A stretch of DNA of 64,000 nt from Coleofasciculus sp937127375 (lineage in GTDB: Bacteria; Cyanobacteriota; Cyanobacteriia; Cyanobacteriales; Coleofasciculaceae): assembly GCA_040218875.1 (NCBI GenBank), contig JAVJQP010000013.1; one strand, written 5' to 3'. Each line of letters begins with the position of its first letter. The first letter of the stretch is position 1. Position numbers and translations under genes: made by a program. Below the pieces are notes generated by a model that was not told the origin of the DNA, did not search any database, and saw only the letters and a list, made by a program, of their open reading frames with translations. Shown here in pieces: positions 9,305 through 17,654 of the stretch.

Positions 9305-9848
9305 CTCCCTGGTGTATGAGGGCATCGGGAAGCGACTCGCATTGTTTGTCCGTCCCAACTTTGTCCGTCCCAGTAGGGTAGCCGGGGAAAAGATGTGCGA
9401 TCGCCTGCGTCTGGGTGCAGAGAAAATTTAGGATTGAATGTCACTCCAGATTAGGGGACGCTTGTATAAATAAGGCGTTTGACAAATCTTTAAGGTTTCT
9501 TTACATTGCTAAAGGGTAATGGCGTGGGTGGGAAAAATCCCCAGCCCTTTAGACTTCAGCGCCTGTGAGAAAGGTTGCTGGTAAGATCTCTAGTCAATCT
9601 CTGACTGTGGAAGCGCTAAAGCGCTCACTACGAACGGAAGCGCTAAAGCGCTCACTACGAACGGAAGCGCTAAAGCGCTCACTACGAACGGCGCGATCGC
9701 ACGTTTCTCCGGAAATGGCTATGTTGCGGTTGAAGGTGAATACAAGTCAATCGCAAGTAAGCGATGTAGCTATTTAACAATCCGTAATACAATAGTTGAT
9801 AATACTCAACAAAATTGTTCGGTTGACAACAATAGGGAGGTGAAGTTT
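9305..9848. other. Intergenic region containing a 27-bp tandem repeat
   Basis: No credible gene is seen. A 70-codon frame runs through here only because the 27-bp repeat is a multiple of three. The last 15 bases before the next gene hold a good ribosome site (GGGAGGTG, 9835-9842). Confidence 0.6.
9609..9689. repeat. Three perfect tandem copies of a 27-bp unit
   Basis: Copies lie at 9609-9635, 9636-9662 and 9663-9689 and are identical. Each holds AGCGCTAAAGCGCT, a hairpin (AGCGCT around AA), followed by CACTACGAAC. The perfect identity indicates recent amplification by slippage or unequal exchange. Confidence 0.95.
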
Positions 9849-10232
9849 ATGTCTACAGTTTACAAGGAGCCAAACTTCATGCGAATCGATCTAACCGATA
9901 ATGTTTGGGTTAATACCCTGATTCCCAGTGCTAACCATGCCGCGTTGCGTTGTGGATTTGCGGGATATCCAGTAAATCCTCGTTGGAATGCTGCCAAGTT
10001 TAAGGCTTGGAAAACTGGGCGTCAGTGGCGAGAGGCATTAGCACAAGGGGAAATGGCGGTGCGTTCTCACGATTCCATGTTAGTTCCGGTTTCTGAGTTA
10101 GACGGGGATGGTTTAGAGGAGAACCAAGCGAAGGCTTCCGACTCGCAACCCGTTGCATCTACCAATCATTCAGGGTTTAAGTTTCCGTTGAGACCTAAAC
10201 AAATATTAGCCGCATTCCATGCTGTCTCTTGA
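9849..10232 (+). CDS. Hypothetical protein, function unknown
   Basis: The 127-residue product starts at the ATG seven bases after GGGAGGTG; a GTG three codons earlier overlaps that ribosome site and is less likely. A central region rich in Arg, Trp and Gly (about residues 30-65, including CGFAGYPVNPRWNAAKFKAW) looks like a folded, possibly conserved core. A Ser/Asp/Glu-rich linker and a basic tail FPLRPKQILAAFHAVS follow. There is no signal peptide or membrane segment. I do not recognise the family. Confidence 0.7.
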   Translation: MSTVYKEPNFMRIDLTDNVWVNTLIPSANHAALRCGFAGYPVNPRWNAAKFKAWKTGRQWREALAQGEMAVRSHDSMLVPVSELDGDGLEENQAKASDSQPVASTNHSGFKFPLRPKQILAAFHAVS

Positions 10233-10263
10233 AAGACAAATTTTATATGCAGGATTTTCAGGG

Positions 10264-10289
10264 GAGAGACGCGATTAGTCGCGTCTCTC
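10264..10289. repeat. 11-bp hairpin, member of the GAGACG..CGTCTC repeat family
   Basis: GAGAGACGCGA pairs perfectly with TCGCGTCTCTC around a TTAG loop. It lies 30 bases after the preceding gene. No T-run follows, so it is a repeat first and a terminator only possibly. Confidence 0.75.
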
Positions 10290-10361
10290 ATGGTATTTGC
10301 CGATCTCAGGAGTCCTTTTTTCTCCACAATTGAGTACGTTATGGAAATAGAACTCATACCT

Positions 10362-10396
10362 TGACCAATGACCAATGACCAATGACCAATGACCAC
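10362..10396. repeat. Heptamer repeat (TGACCAA) overlapping a start codon
   Basis: Four perfect TGACCAA copies and a fifth ending in C run from 10362 to 10396. The ATG of the hydrolase gene at 10389 is created by the last repeat boundary. It resembles the short tandemly repeated heptamers described in filamentous cyanobacteria. Confidence 0.85.
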
Positions 10397-11183
10397 AAGT
10401 GTATTAGAACGCAATCATATCAATATTCTCGGTGAAGGGACTCAGACGATCATCTTTGCCCATGGCTTTGGTTCAGATCAAACCGCTTGGCGTCATCAAG
10501 TCGCCGCCTTCGCCTCTGACTATCGGATTGTCCTTTTTGATCATGTTGGTGCCGGAAAATCCGATTTTTCTGCCTATAGTCCTCATCGCTACAGTAGTCT
10601 CTATAGCTATGCTGAGGATTTACTGGAAATCTGTCACGAGTTAGAACTTACAAACTCCATTTTGGTGGGTCACTCAGTCAGTGGTATGATTAGCTTGCTA
10701 GCCGCGCTGACCAATCCTTCATGCTTCAGTCAGCTTGTTTTTGTCGGTGCATCTCCTCGGTATCTCAACGATGTGGGATATGTGGGTGGGTTTGATCAGT
10801 CTGACCTAGATGCACTCTATGGGGCGATGTCAGCGAACTACTATGCTTGGGTGAGTGGTTTTGCCTCCATGGTGATGGGAAACCCTGAACGTCCGGAACT
10901 AGCAACAGAATTTGCGAATACTCTGACGGCTATTCGTCCAGATATTGCTCAAGCTGTTGCTCGAGTTATATTCCAGTCGGATCACCGGAAAGAGTTATCG
11001 TGCCTGAATGTACCGACTCTGATTCTACAATCGAGTGATGATGTTGCTGTACCTCCAGAAGTGGGTCAGTATATGTCAGATAACATCCCTGAGAGTCAGC
11101 TAATCAATATAAAAGCATGGGGTCATTTACCTCACTTGAGTGCGCCAGATACCGTAACACAAGCGATCGCGGCTTGTCTTTAG
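10389..11183 (+). CDS. RsbQ-like alpha/beta hydrolase
   Basis: The 264-residue single-domain hydrolase keeps the RsbQ layout almost residue for residue: nucleophile Ser96 in GHSVSG, acid Asp218 (SSDDVAVP) and base His246 (WGHLPHLS), with oxyanion region HGFGSDQTAW. RsbQ-type hydrolases, related to the plant receptors D14 and KAI2, act with PAS-domain partners to sense energy state or small hydrophobic ligands. The next gene on the same strand, 133 bp on, is a GAF/PAS adenylate cyclase, so this protein may generate or recognise the signal for it. The ATG sits inside a heptamer repeat and has no clear ribosome site. Confidence 0.88.
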   Translation: MTTSVLERNHINILGEGTQTIIFAHGFGSDQTAWRHQVAAFASDYRIVLFDHVGAGKSDFSAYSPHRYSSLYSYAEDLLEICHELELTNSILVGHSVSGMISLLAALTNPSCFSQLVFVGASPRYLNDVGYVGGFDQSDLDALYGAMSANYYAWVSGFASMVMGNPERPELATEFANTLTAIRPDIAQAVARVIFQSDHRKELSCLNVPTLILQSSDDVAVPPEVGQYMSDNIPESQLINIKAWGHLPHLSAPDTVTQAIAACL

Positions 11184-11316
11184 TTCTTAACTTAAAAGGT
11201 GTTGATATAACAGTAGTTCGTAGTCGGCATCCTTTGTGCTAGAAGTGCTTTGGCTCTGATGACAAACACTCTATGTCAACAACATTCTTCTTCACTTAAC
11301 GTATTATTAATGCTCA

Positions 11317-13644
11317 TTGTTATCCTTGGCTCATCCCAATCAGCTTCCTACATTTAGGCGATTTTTAATCGGACTATTGCTGATGCTGGTTGGACTAGAT
11401 ACGCTTAATCCCAGCAGAATCTCGACACTGAGTCTAGTATCGATTGTCTTTACTGTCATCGTTTTGTTCCCTCTACCTGCTTGGGTTCTGAGTCTGTTCA
11501 CCGCCATAAGAACGGGAGTAGATAAGGGAGTAGAGGAGCCGAGAAGCAGAGGAGACAAGGGAGATGGTGCCAATCCCCGATCGCTGTCTGTAATCGGGTT
11601 GATTTTGATCGTTGGCTGGCTGCTTGTGAGTCGGTATGCCTACTTATGCCCTTGGCTCACAGGAGTGAGTTTGGCGATCGCATCGGGTTTGCTAGTGCGT
11701 CGTTTCCTGTTAGAGATTGAATGGAAATTAGCAGCGGGTTCTGTACTCGCCGCGATCGCCCAATCAGATACCAATACTCCTGATCAGCTAATTGAGCAGG
11801 TTACAGGCTTGTTGTATGAGTTATCCCAAGCCGACGCCGCGATCGCACTGCGTCAACTCGATCAGGTAACGGCTCAATCACTCGTCAGTTTCCCGCCTAC
11901 AGCCCTACCGAATAAACTGACAACGCCGAAACTCTTTGCTGAAGCCCTAACCCATAACCGCACCCTATTCTATGAGAATTATCCGGCGACGCCCAAAGCC
12001 GCCCCTGTGCTTGTCGCCAAAGGTACCAAGTCTCTAGCGGTACTCCCCTTGCGAAAGGAACAAACCACACAGGAGCAAGGTGCTATCTTATTACTCTGGT
12101 ATCGCCAAACTTACCTGCCCTCCTATCAGCGTCATTTCCTGGATTTACTGCTGGGAGAACTTCATACCCTCCTACGTCTGCAAACCACAGCGTTTCGCCT
12201 CGAACAACTCCAAGCCCGCTACAATGCCATTTTAGAAATCCCTCAGGGCGTCGTCTTTGTCGATATCAGTGGCGGACAAGGTTGGCTAAATCCAGCCGGG
12301 GCAAAGATTTTGGGATTAAAACAAGGAGAAGCGGAACCGAGTGCGATCGCCCAGGCGATGGCAACCTTACGCAGCAGCGCGGATAATCAGGAGGAGATTG
12401 CTAAACAGGCGGCACAGCTTTTTTCCCAACCGGACGTCGAAATTCACGACTGGATCTGGACATTTAGTCATCCCAAATCAGTGGTATTGAGTATCTCAAG
12501 TTTGCCGACTTACGGTCAAGATATTCAAGGTCGCCTCTGGTTGTTTAATGATATCACTGAGAAATATTTGGCACAACAAGCATTAGCTGAACGTACAACC
12601 CAACTGGAAACGGCGAATGAACAACTGGAAACCGTTAATGATGCATTACGATTTACGCAGTTTTCAATTGATCGAGCGGCTGATGCAATTTTCTGGATTG
12701 GGCAAGATGGAAAGATATTGTATGTCAATTATGCCGCTTGTCGGTTGTTGGGGTATCCTCTGAATGATTTGCTGTCGATGAAAATTCATGAAATTGATGC
12801 TAATTTTACAGCTCAGAGTTGGTCAGATCATTGGCATATTCTTCAAGAATGTGGTTCCCTCTGTCTTGAATCTCATCATCGCAGTAAAACGGGTAAACGT
12901 ATCCCCGTAGAAGTGCGAATTAGTTATTTAGAATTTAACGGCAAGGAATACAACTGTGCCTTTGTCCGTGATATTACCCAACGCAAGCAAGCTGAGAAGG
13001 CATTGCGTTGGGAACAGGAGAAATCTGATCGTTTATTGTTGAATATTTTACCCAAACCCATTGCCGAGCGATTAAAACAGGAAACCTGTCTGATTGCCGA
13101 TCGCTTTGCCGATGTAACCATTTTATTTGCCGATATTGTGGGTTTTACCGATATTTCGGCTCGGATGCCACCCGCGCAATTGGTTTTCTTATTAAATCAG
13201 ATATTCTCCCGATTTGATCAATTAACGGAAAAACATGGGTTAGAGAAGATAAAAACAATTGGCGATGCTTATATGATCGCCAGTGGTATTCCCACTCCTC
13301 GCAAGGATCACGCTGAAGCCATGATCGAAATGGCATTAGATATGCAAATCGCCATGGCTCGCTTTAATCAGTTTCAGGATGAAAATTTCTGTCTGCGGAT
13401 TGGGATCAATAGTGGTCCTGTGATTGCTGGGGTAATTGGCACTAAGAAATTTATTTATGATTTGTGGGGAGATGCAGTCAATACCGCTAGCCGCATGGAA
13501 TCTCATGGCATTCCTGACAAGATTCAGGTGACAGAAACGACATACAAGCTCTGCAAAGACAAGTTTTTATTTGAGCAGCGGGGTCCAATTCCGGTTAAAG
13601 GTAAGGGAGAAATGACGACTTATATATTTATTGATCGTAAATAA
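11317..13644 (+). CDS. Membrane-anchored PAS-domain class III adenylate cyclase
   Basis: The 775-residue protein has three or four hydrophobic segments (about residues 14-63 and 90-128), a GAF-like region (about 145-300), two PAS-like domains (about 305-415 and 447-555), and a C-terminal class III cyclase domain (about 590-775). Metal-binding Asp residues lie in FADIVGFTD and TIGDAYM. The Lys in EKIKTIGD and the Asp in YDLWGDAVN favour ATP over GTP, and the transition-state Asn/Arg pair is present in NTASRMES, so the domain looks active and should make cAMP. The start is uncertain: this frame uses TTG, and the first in-frame ATG is 22 codons later at 11383. Confidence 0.93.
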   Translation: MLSLAHPNQLPTFRRFLIGLLLMLVGLDTLNPSRISTLSLVSIVFTVIVLFPLPAWVLSLFTAIRTGVDKGVEEPRSRGDKGDGANPRSLSVIGLILIVGWLLVSRYAYLCPWLTGVSLAIASGLLVRRFLLEIEWKLAAGSVLAAIAQSDTNTPDQLIEQVTGLLYELSQADAAIALRQLDQVTAQSLVSFPPTALPNKLTTPKLFAEALTHNRTLFYENYPATPKAAPVLVAKGTKSLAVLPLRKEQTTQEQGAILLLWYRQTYLPSYQRHFLDLLLGELHTLLRLQTTAFRLEQLQARYNAILEIPQGVVFVDISGGQGWLNPAGAKILGLKQGEAEPSAIAQAMATLRSSADNQEEIAKQAAQLFSQPDVEIHDWIWTFSHPKSVVLSISSLPTYGQDIQGRLWLFNDITEKYLAQQALAERTTQLETANEQLETVNDALRFTQFSIDRAADAIFWIGQDGKILYVNYAACRLLGYPLNDLLSMKIHEIDANFTAQSWSDHWHILQECGSLCLESHHRSKTGKRIPVEVRISYLEFNGKEYNCAFVRDITQRKQAEKALRWEQEKSDRLLLNILPKPIAERLKQETCLIADRFADVTILFADIVGFTDISARMPPAQLVFLLNQIFSRFDQLTEKHGLEKIKTIGDAYMIASGIPTPRKDHAEAMIEMALDMQIAMARFNQFQDENFCLRIGINSGPVIAGVIGTKKFIYDLWGDAVNTASRMESHGIPDKIQVTETTYKLCKDKFLFEQRGPIPVKGKGEMTTYIFIDRK

Positions 13645-13954
13645 TTCAATACTTGTTCATGGTTCATGGTTCATCGTTGGCTTATCTGCTAACGTGGGTA
13701 TACTGTACAGCATTTGATTGAGTTTTGTTATATAATTATTAGTTTACCGAAAAAATATTGATTTTTTTTTAGTAATATCAAAAAACATAAAATTAATTAT
13801 TTTTACATAAATGTGCAACATTTGTCAATCCGCCAAAGTACACAAAATAATCCGAAAATTTGGCGGAAGCGAAAATATAGGAATCGAATAAAAATAAAAG
13901 TAATATTAATCAAGAGATGTAAATCCCTTTAGCAAAGACGGAGAGATTAGCCTC
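13645..13954. other. AT-rich intergenic region with one hairpin
   Basis: CCGCCAAA (13830-13837) can pair with TTTGGCGG (13859-13866) across a 21-base AT-rich loop. A heptamer-type run (GTTCATG) is at 13664-13679. Nothing else is recognisable; it probably holds the promoter of the next small gene. Confidence 0.45.
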
Positions 13955-14248
13955 ATGTTCATGTCAACCTTGCTCTATCTGAATCACTACATCAGAATTG
14001 AAATGCCAAATCCAGATGTTGATAACACCATCTATGTGTCTATTTGCCGAGCTTCCGGAACCTATGATCCCGATGAGTGCGAACCGTATGTAACGGATTA
14101 CCAAATCAGTGGGAAGTCCCCTGATCCAAACGATTGGATTAAGGAAGCCATGGATAGCGCGATCGCAACATTGGATCAACTAGGGGTGAAATACTACAAC
14201 CCAAAGTTTTTGACGGCGCATCCTGCTTGTAGTCAACAAGTCGCTTAA
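13955..14248 (+). CDS. Small hypothetical protein
   Basis: The 97-residue acidic product contains IYVSICRASGTYDPDECEPY and a helical segment DWIKEAMDSAIATLDQLGVKYY. GGAGAG lies upstream of the first ATG; a second in-frame ATG is two codons later and a third begins MPNPDVDNTIY. There is no signal peptide, because the N-terminal hydrophobic stretch is very short. The reading frame looks real from its base composition. I do not recognise a family. Confidence 0.6.
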   Translation: MFMSTLLYLNHYIRIEMPNPDVDNTIYVSICRASGTYDPDECEPYVTDYQISGKSPDPNDWIKEAMDSAIATLDQLGVKYYNPKFLTAHPACSQQVA

Positions 14249-14531
14249 CCCAACGCCGCCGACTGCATCTGGTATCGTTGAACCCGGAAAATTGATCAAG
14301 AGTTATTCTAGTCCTGTGATCATCGCCTTGCCGTTCCAACCTTTTTTAAGTTGGTCTTTTCAATAGCCGCTACCTTGGCAGGTTCTTAGTTTTCACGGTA
14401 TGTGGCGCAACCAAGGACATCCAGATGTGACTAAACCCGCCCCGACTGAGGTTTCTGGCGCAAGAAGGAAATTCTCAATGAATGTATTACAATTAAATAC
14501 TTAAATACAAATAGTATTATTAGAGTGCAAA

Positions 14532-15716
14532 ATGCTTACCAGCGCTCAACTTGATTATGGATGCATCTCCAACCCAGACGAAGCTGAACAACTTGGGGAA
14601 CTACTGACGCAATGTTTCGGCAGTGCCCTTAACGATTGGCAAGTTTACCTAAATCGTATTGGTCAAGATAATTTACGGCTGATTCGTCAAGGAAAACAGA
14701 TTGTTGGCGGTTTAGCGATTTACTCTATGGGTCAATGGTATGGCGGTCAATCAATACCTATGGCAGGAATTGCCGCTGTTGGCATTGCGCCAGAGTATCG
14801 GGGTACAGGTGCAGCTTACACACTGATGCAATGCACACTCCAAGAACTTCATCAGCAAGGTGTACCCATTTCCACTCTCTACGCCGCTACCCAGGTTCTC
14901 TATCGCAAAGTCGGCTATGAACAAGCCGGGATTCGCTGTAGTTGGCAGATACCAACCCAGACAATTCAACTACGCGATCGCACTTTACCGATGTCTAGGA
15001 TAAAACCCGTAAACTATGAGGTTTTTCAGGACTTATATTCTCAACAGGCGCAAACAACCAATGGTAATTTAAATCGAAATCCAGCGATTTGGCAAAATCT
15101 GCTGGAAGCACCAACTAATCAGTCGATTTATGCTTATCTTATCGGTGTCGAATCTCAACCGGAAGGCTATGTTATCTGTACCCAATCTTCAAACGCTGAG
15201 GGCTTATTGCTGAATATTAAAGATTGGGCATTCCTGACCCCAGCCGCCGCACGACGTTTTTGGACATTCTGCGCGGATCATCGTTCTCAGGTGAGGCGAG
15301 TACGGTGGTACAGTTCTTTGATGGATAGTTTAACATTACCCTTAGTGGAGCAAACGGCTCAAATTCGCCAGCAAGAACGTTGGATGCTGCGGATTCTTGA
15401 TGTCCCTAAAGCGTTGGAAAAACGAGGATATCCTTTAGAGATTGAAACCGAATTAAATTTACAGGTTCAGGATGAATTATTTGCCAGAAATAACGGTAAC
15501 TTTATCTTGAGTGTTTCCCAGGGACAGGGGAAAGTCACGCCGGGAGGGACTGGTGAATTCCGCTTGCATGTAAGGGCGTTGGCTTCTCTGTTCACCAGTT
15601 TATTTACGCCTGAGCAACTGCAACGGATGGGTTATTTGGATAGTACAGCGGCAGCGTTGTCAAAGGCAAGTTTGCTATTTTCAGGTTCCTTACCTTGGAT
15701 GCCGGATTTCTTTTAA
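14532..15716 (+). CDS. GNAT-family N-acetyltransferase, Eis-like
   Basis: The 394-residue protein has the Eis three-part layout. It begins with a GNAT domain, in which AAVGIAPEYRGTGAAYTLMQ (about residues 80-100) is the acetyl-CoA-binding V/G-rich motif. A second GNAT-like fold and a C-terminal sterol-carrier-like domain follow (about 290-394), ending in MPDFF; Eis proteins use a terminal carboxylate in catalysis. Members acetylate amines such as aminoglycosides or lysines. The substrate here is unknown. The gene is monocistronic. Confidence 0.88.
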   Translation: MLTSAQLDYGCISNPDEAEQLGELLTQCFGSALNDWQVYLNRIGQDNLRLIRQGKQIVGGLAIYSMGQWYGGQSIPMAGIAAVGIAPEYRGTGAAYTLMQCTLQELHQQGVPISTLYAATQVLYRKVGYEQAGIRCSWQIPTQTIQLRDRTLPMSRIKPVNYEVFQDLYSQQAQTTNGNLNRNPAIWQNLLEAPTNQSIYAYLIGVESQPEGYVICTQSSNAEGLLLNIKDWAFLTPAAARRFWTFCADHRSQVRRVRWYSSLMDSLTLPLVEQTAQIRQQERWMLRILDVPKALEKRGYPLEIETELNLQVQDELFARNNGNFILSVSQGQGKVTPGGTGEFRLHVRALASLFTSLFTPEQLQRMGYLDSTAAALSKASLLFSGSLPWMPDFF

Positions 15717-16011
15717 TCGGGATTGGGAATTGGGGTTGGCATTAGTTTTAAGTTGAATGTCACGCTCCTTAAGGCTGGTGGGCAATGCCCACCCTACGAT
15801 AGATAAAGGGTTTTGGCGCTCCCAAAATGCTTATTTCCGTGCTATTCGTGTTAAGTTAAGCTACAGCCTATATCTTCAATTTAGGAAAGGGCGGGTTTTG
15901 TTCTAAATGTTATTGGTGATATTCAAGTTTAGTGGCTAAACCCGCCCCTACAATTGGCAGACGCTTCAAAAGCACGTCTCTAAATGACTTTTTACTTTTT
16001 TTACGTTATTC
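15717..16011. repeat. Intergenic repeats: GGTGGGCA palindrome and a GGGCGGGTTT element
   Basis: GGTGGGCAATGCCCACC (15777-15793) is an odd-centred palindrome also found near 38807 and 50697. From 15889 to 15954 a 66-bp element begins GGGCGGGTTTTG and ends CTAAACCCGCCCCTACAA, giving inverted ends of about 10 bp. No gene is seen. Confidence 0.8.
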
Positions 16012-16947
16012 ATGGCACTTCATCAAACTTCGGGACGCTGGCGCTTGGGATTAGCGCTATCTTTAATTACTGTATTTATGTGGGGGATTCTCCCCCTAGC
16101 GCTAACCATAACTCTTCAGGTGTTGGATGTTTATACAATCACCTGGTTTCGTTTTCTCATGGCTTTTGGATTGCTGGCGCTTTATTTAACCACAAGACAA
16201 CAGTTTCCGTCATTACAGCAACTGCGTTCAGCCTCTCTGGGACTCCTCGCGATCGCGACTCTTTTTTTAGGAGGTAATTACCTGCTATTTTTGCAAGGGT
16301 TAGGGCAAACGTCTCCCACAAATGCCCAAGTGCTGATTCAGTTAGCCCCCATGTTTTTGGGTTTGGGCGCTTTGGTTGTGTTTAAAGAACGTTATACTCT
16401 GCGTCAATGGATTGGTGTGGGTATTCTGGTGTTGGGATTTACTCTATTTTTCCATGATCGATTCCAAGTCGTAATTACCTCACGCTCTACCTATCTATTG
16501 GGTAATATGATTATCGTCTTAGCTGCTGTAACTTGGGCAATTTATGCTTTGGCGCAGAAACAACTTTTGCATAAGTTACCGTCTACTACGATAATGCTGG
16601 TGATTTATGGCGGCTGTGCTGTATTATTCACGCCGCTAACGACACCGCAATCCCTGCTCAGTTTGAGTCCGTTACACCTGAGTTTACTCCTCTTTTGTGG
16701 ATTAAATACCCTGATTGCGTATGGGGCGTTTGCAGAAGCTTTGGAACATTGGCAAGCCTCGCGAGTGAGTGCGGTATTGGCACTTACACCGTTGGTGACA
16801 TTAAGTTCAGTTTGGATGGCTTCGCGCTTTATCCCCAGATGGGTTGCACCAGAACAGTGGACAGGTTTAGGGTTATTGGGGGCGATGTTAGTGGTGTCGG
16901 GTTCGATTGCGATCGCGTTAGGGCGTCGATCCAGTCATAAGTTATAA
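16012..16947 (+). CDS. EamA/DMT-family membrane transporter
   Basis: The 311-residue protein has about ten hydrophobic segments in two homologous halves (about 8-150 and 165-300), the EamA layout of the drug/metabolite transporter superfamily. Segments such as TNAQVLIQLAPMFLGLGALVVFKERYTLRQWIG match the typical end of the first repeat. These proteins export amino acids, metabolites or drugs across the cytoplasmic membrane. The substrate cannot be told from sequence. Nothing in the neighbourhood suggests a pathway. Confidence 0.9.
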   Translation: MALHQTSGRWRLGLALSLITVFMWGILPLALTITLQVLDVYTITWFRFLMAFGLLALYLTTRQQFPSLQQLRSASLGLLAIATLFLGGNYLLFLQGLGQTSPTNAQVLIQLAPMFLGLGALVVFKERYTLRQWIGVGILVLGFTLFFHDRFQVVITSRSTYLLGNMIIVLAAVTWAIYALAQKQLLHKLPSTTIMLVIYGGCAVLFTPLTTPQSLLSLSPLHLSLLLFCGLNTLIAYGAFAEALEHWQASRVSAVLALTPLVTLSSVWMASRFIPRWVAPEQWTGLGLLGAMLVVSGSIAIALGRRSSHKL

Positions 16948-17181
16948 GTCAATTTTTAAGTTTCATGACAATAACTCTTCTGCGATAAATCAGGCTCATT
17001 AACGGCTTAATCCTAAGCCAGGACTGGATTTACCAGGCAATTTTCCTAAGACGCGATCGCACTATCCTATGCTGAAGATCACAATTATCCTGTGACGGAA
17101 ATCTCTGGATCATTACAGGCGTCATCGCGTAGGATGCAATAGTTCATCTCAAACCTATCGTGGTTTAAAGGAAGGGGCATT

Positions 17182-17283
17182 ATGAACACCTCTTGGATTC
17201 GCACCGCAACCATTACCGTCATTGATGTGGCTTTGCTTTGCACCGCCCCCTTATTAATTGAACTATTTTCCCACTTGCCATAA
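17182..17283 (+). CDS. Possible 33-residue membrane microprotein
   Basis: ATG follows AAAGGAAGGGG at good spacing. The product starts MNTSWIRTATITVIDVALLC and is almost wholly hydrophobic, able to span a membrane once. It does not match the small photosystem or cytochrome subunits I know. The next small frame begins 18 bp after its stop. The good ribosome site is the main support. Confidence 0.4.
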   Translation: MNTSWIRTATITVIDVALLCTAPLLIELFSHLP

Positions 17284-17301
17284 CTGGATTGCCCAAAAGT
17301 T

Positions 17302-17493
17302 TTGAATACAGATTCAACCCGTACCCAACAGATACAGCAACAGGTTAACCAGGCGATCACGTCTCTCAAGTCTCAAGGAATCCACGATTGGGAGATTCTC
17401 GATGCTTGGTCTAAACTACTCCATCAGCAGGGTAACTACGCGGCTGCTGACACATTGGCATCCGCCGCCTACGAATTAGGTAAGCCGCGCTAA
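17302..17493 (+). CDS. Small hypothetical protein with TPR-like helix pair
   Basis: This 63-codon frame starts at TTG. The product is amphipathic helix with Gln-rich QQIQQQVNQAITSLKSQG followed by DWEILDAWSKLLHQQGNYAAADTLASAAYELG, which reads like one TPR-type helical hairpin. It lies just after a 33-codon membrane frame and may be translated with it. I do not recognise a family. Confidence 0.5.
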   Translation: MNTDSTRTQQIQQQVNQAITSLKSQGIHDWEILDAWSKLLHQQGNYAAADTLASAAYELGKPR

Positions 17494-17568
17494 TGATAAA
17501 AATAATCATTGTCAAAAATTTGGCTTAGGGGTGATTTATTTTCCTCTTGCCTATTGCCTTTTGAATAA

Positions 17569-17633
17569 GGGCGGGTTTTGTTGTTCATTTATCGGTGACA
17601 AGTAGTTTTAGTGACTAAACCCGCCCCTACAAT
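17569..17633. repeat. 65-bp GGGCGGGTTT element
   Basis: It begins GGGCGGGTTTTGTTG and ends TAAACCCGCCCCTACAA, with TTATCGGTGACAAGTAG inside. A copy at 34025-34088 differs at only about three positions. The inverted ends could fold into a hairpin downstream of the helicase gene. Confidence 0.88.
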
Positions 17634-17654
17634 TGACTTTTATCTATTTCCCAA

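Noticed and set aside
9565..9777. 70-codon gene across the 27-bp repeat
   Set aside because: The frame exists only because the repeat length is divisible by three; it has no ribosome site and no conserved features.
13830..13866. Rho-independent terminator after the cyclase gene
   Set aside because: The stem has a 21-base loop, no T-run follows, and it is nearly 190 bp from the stop.
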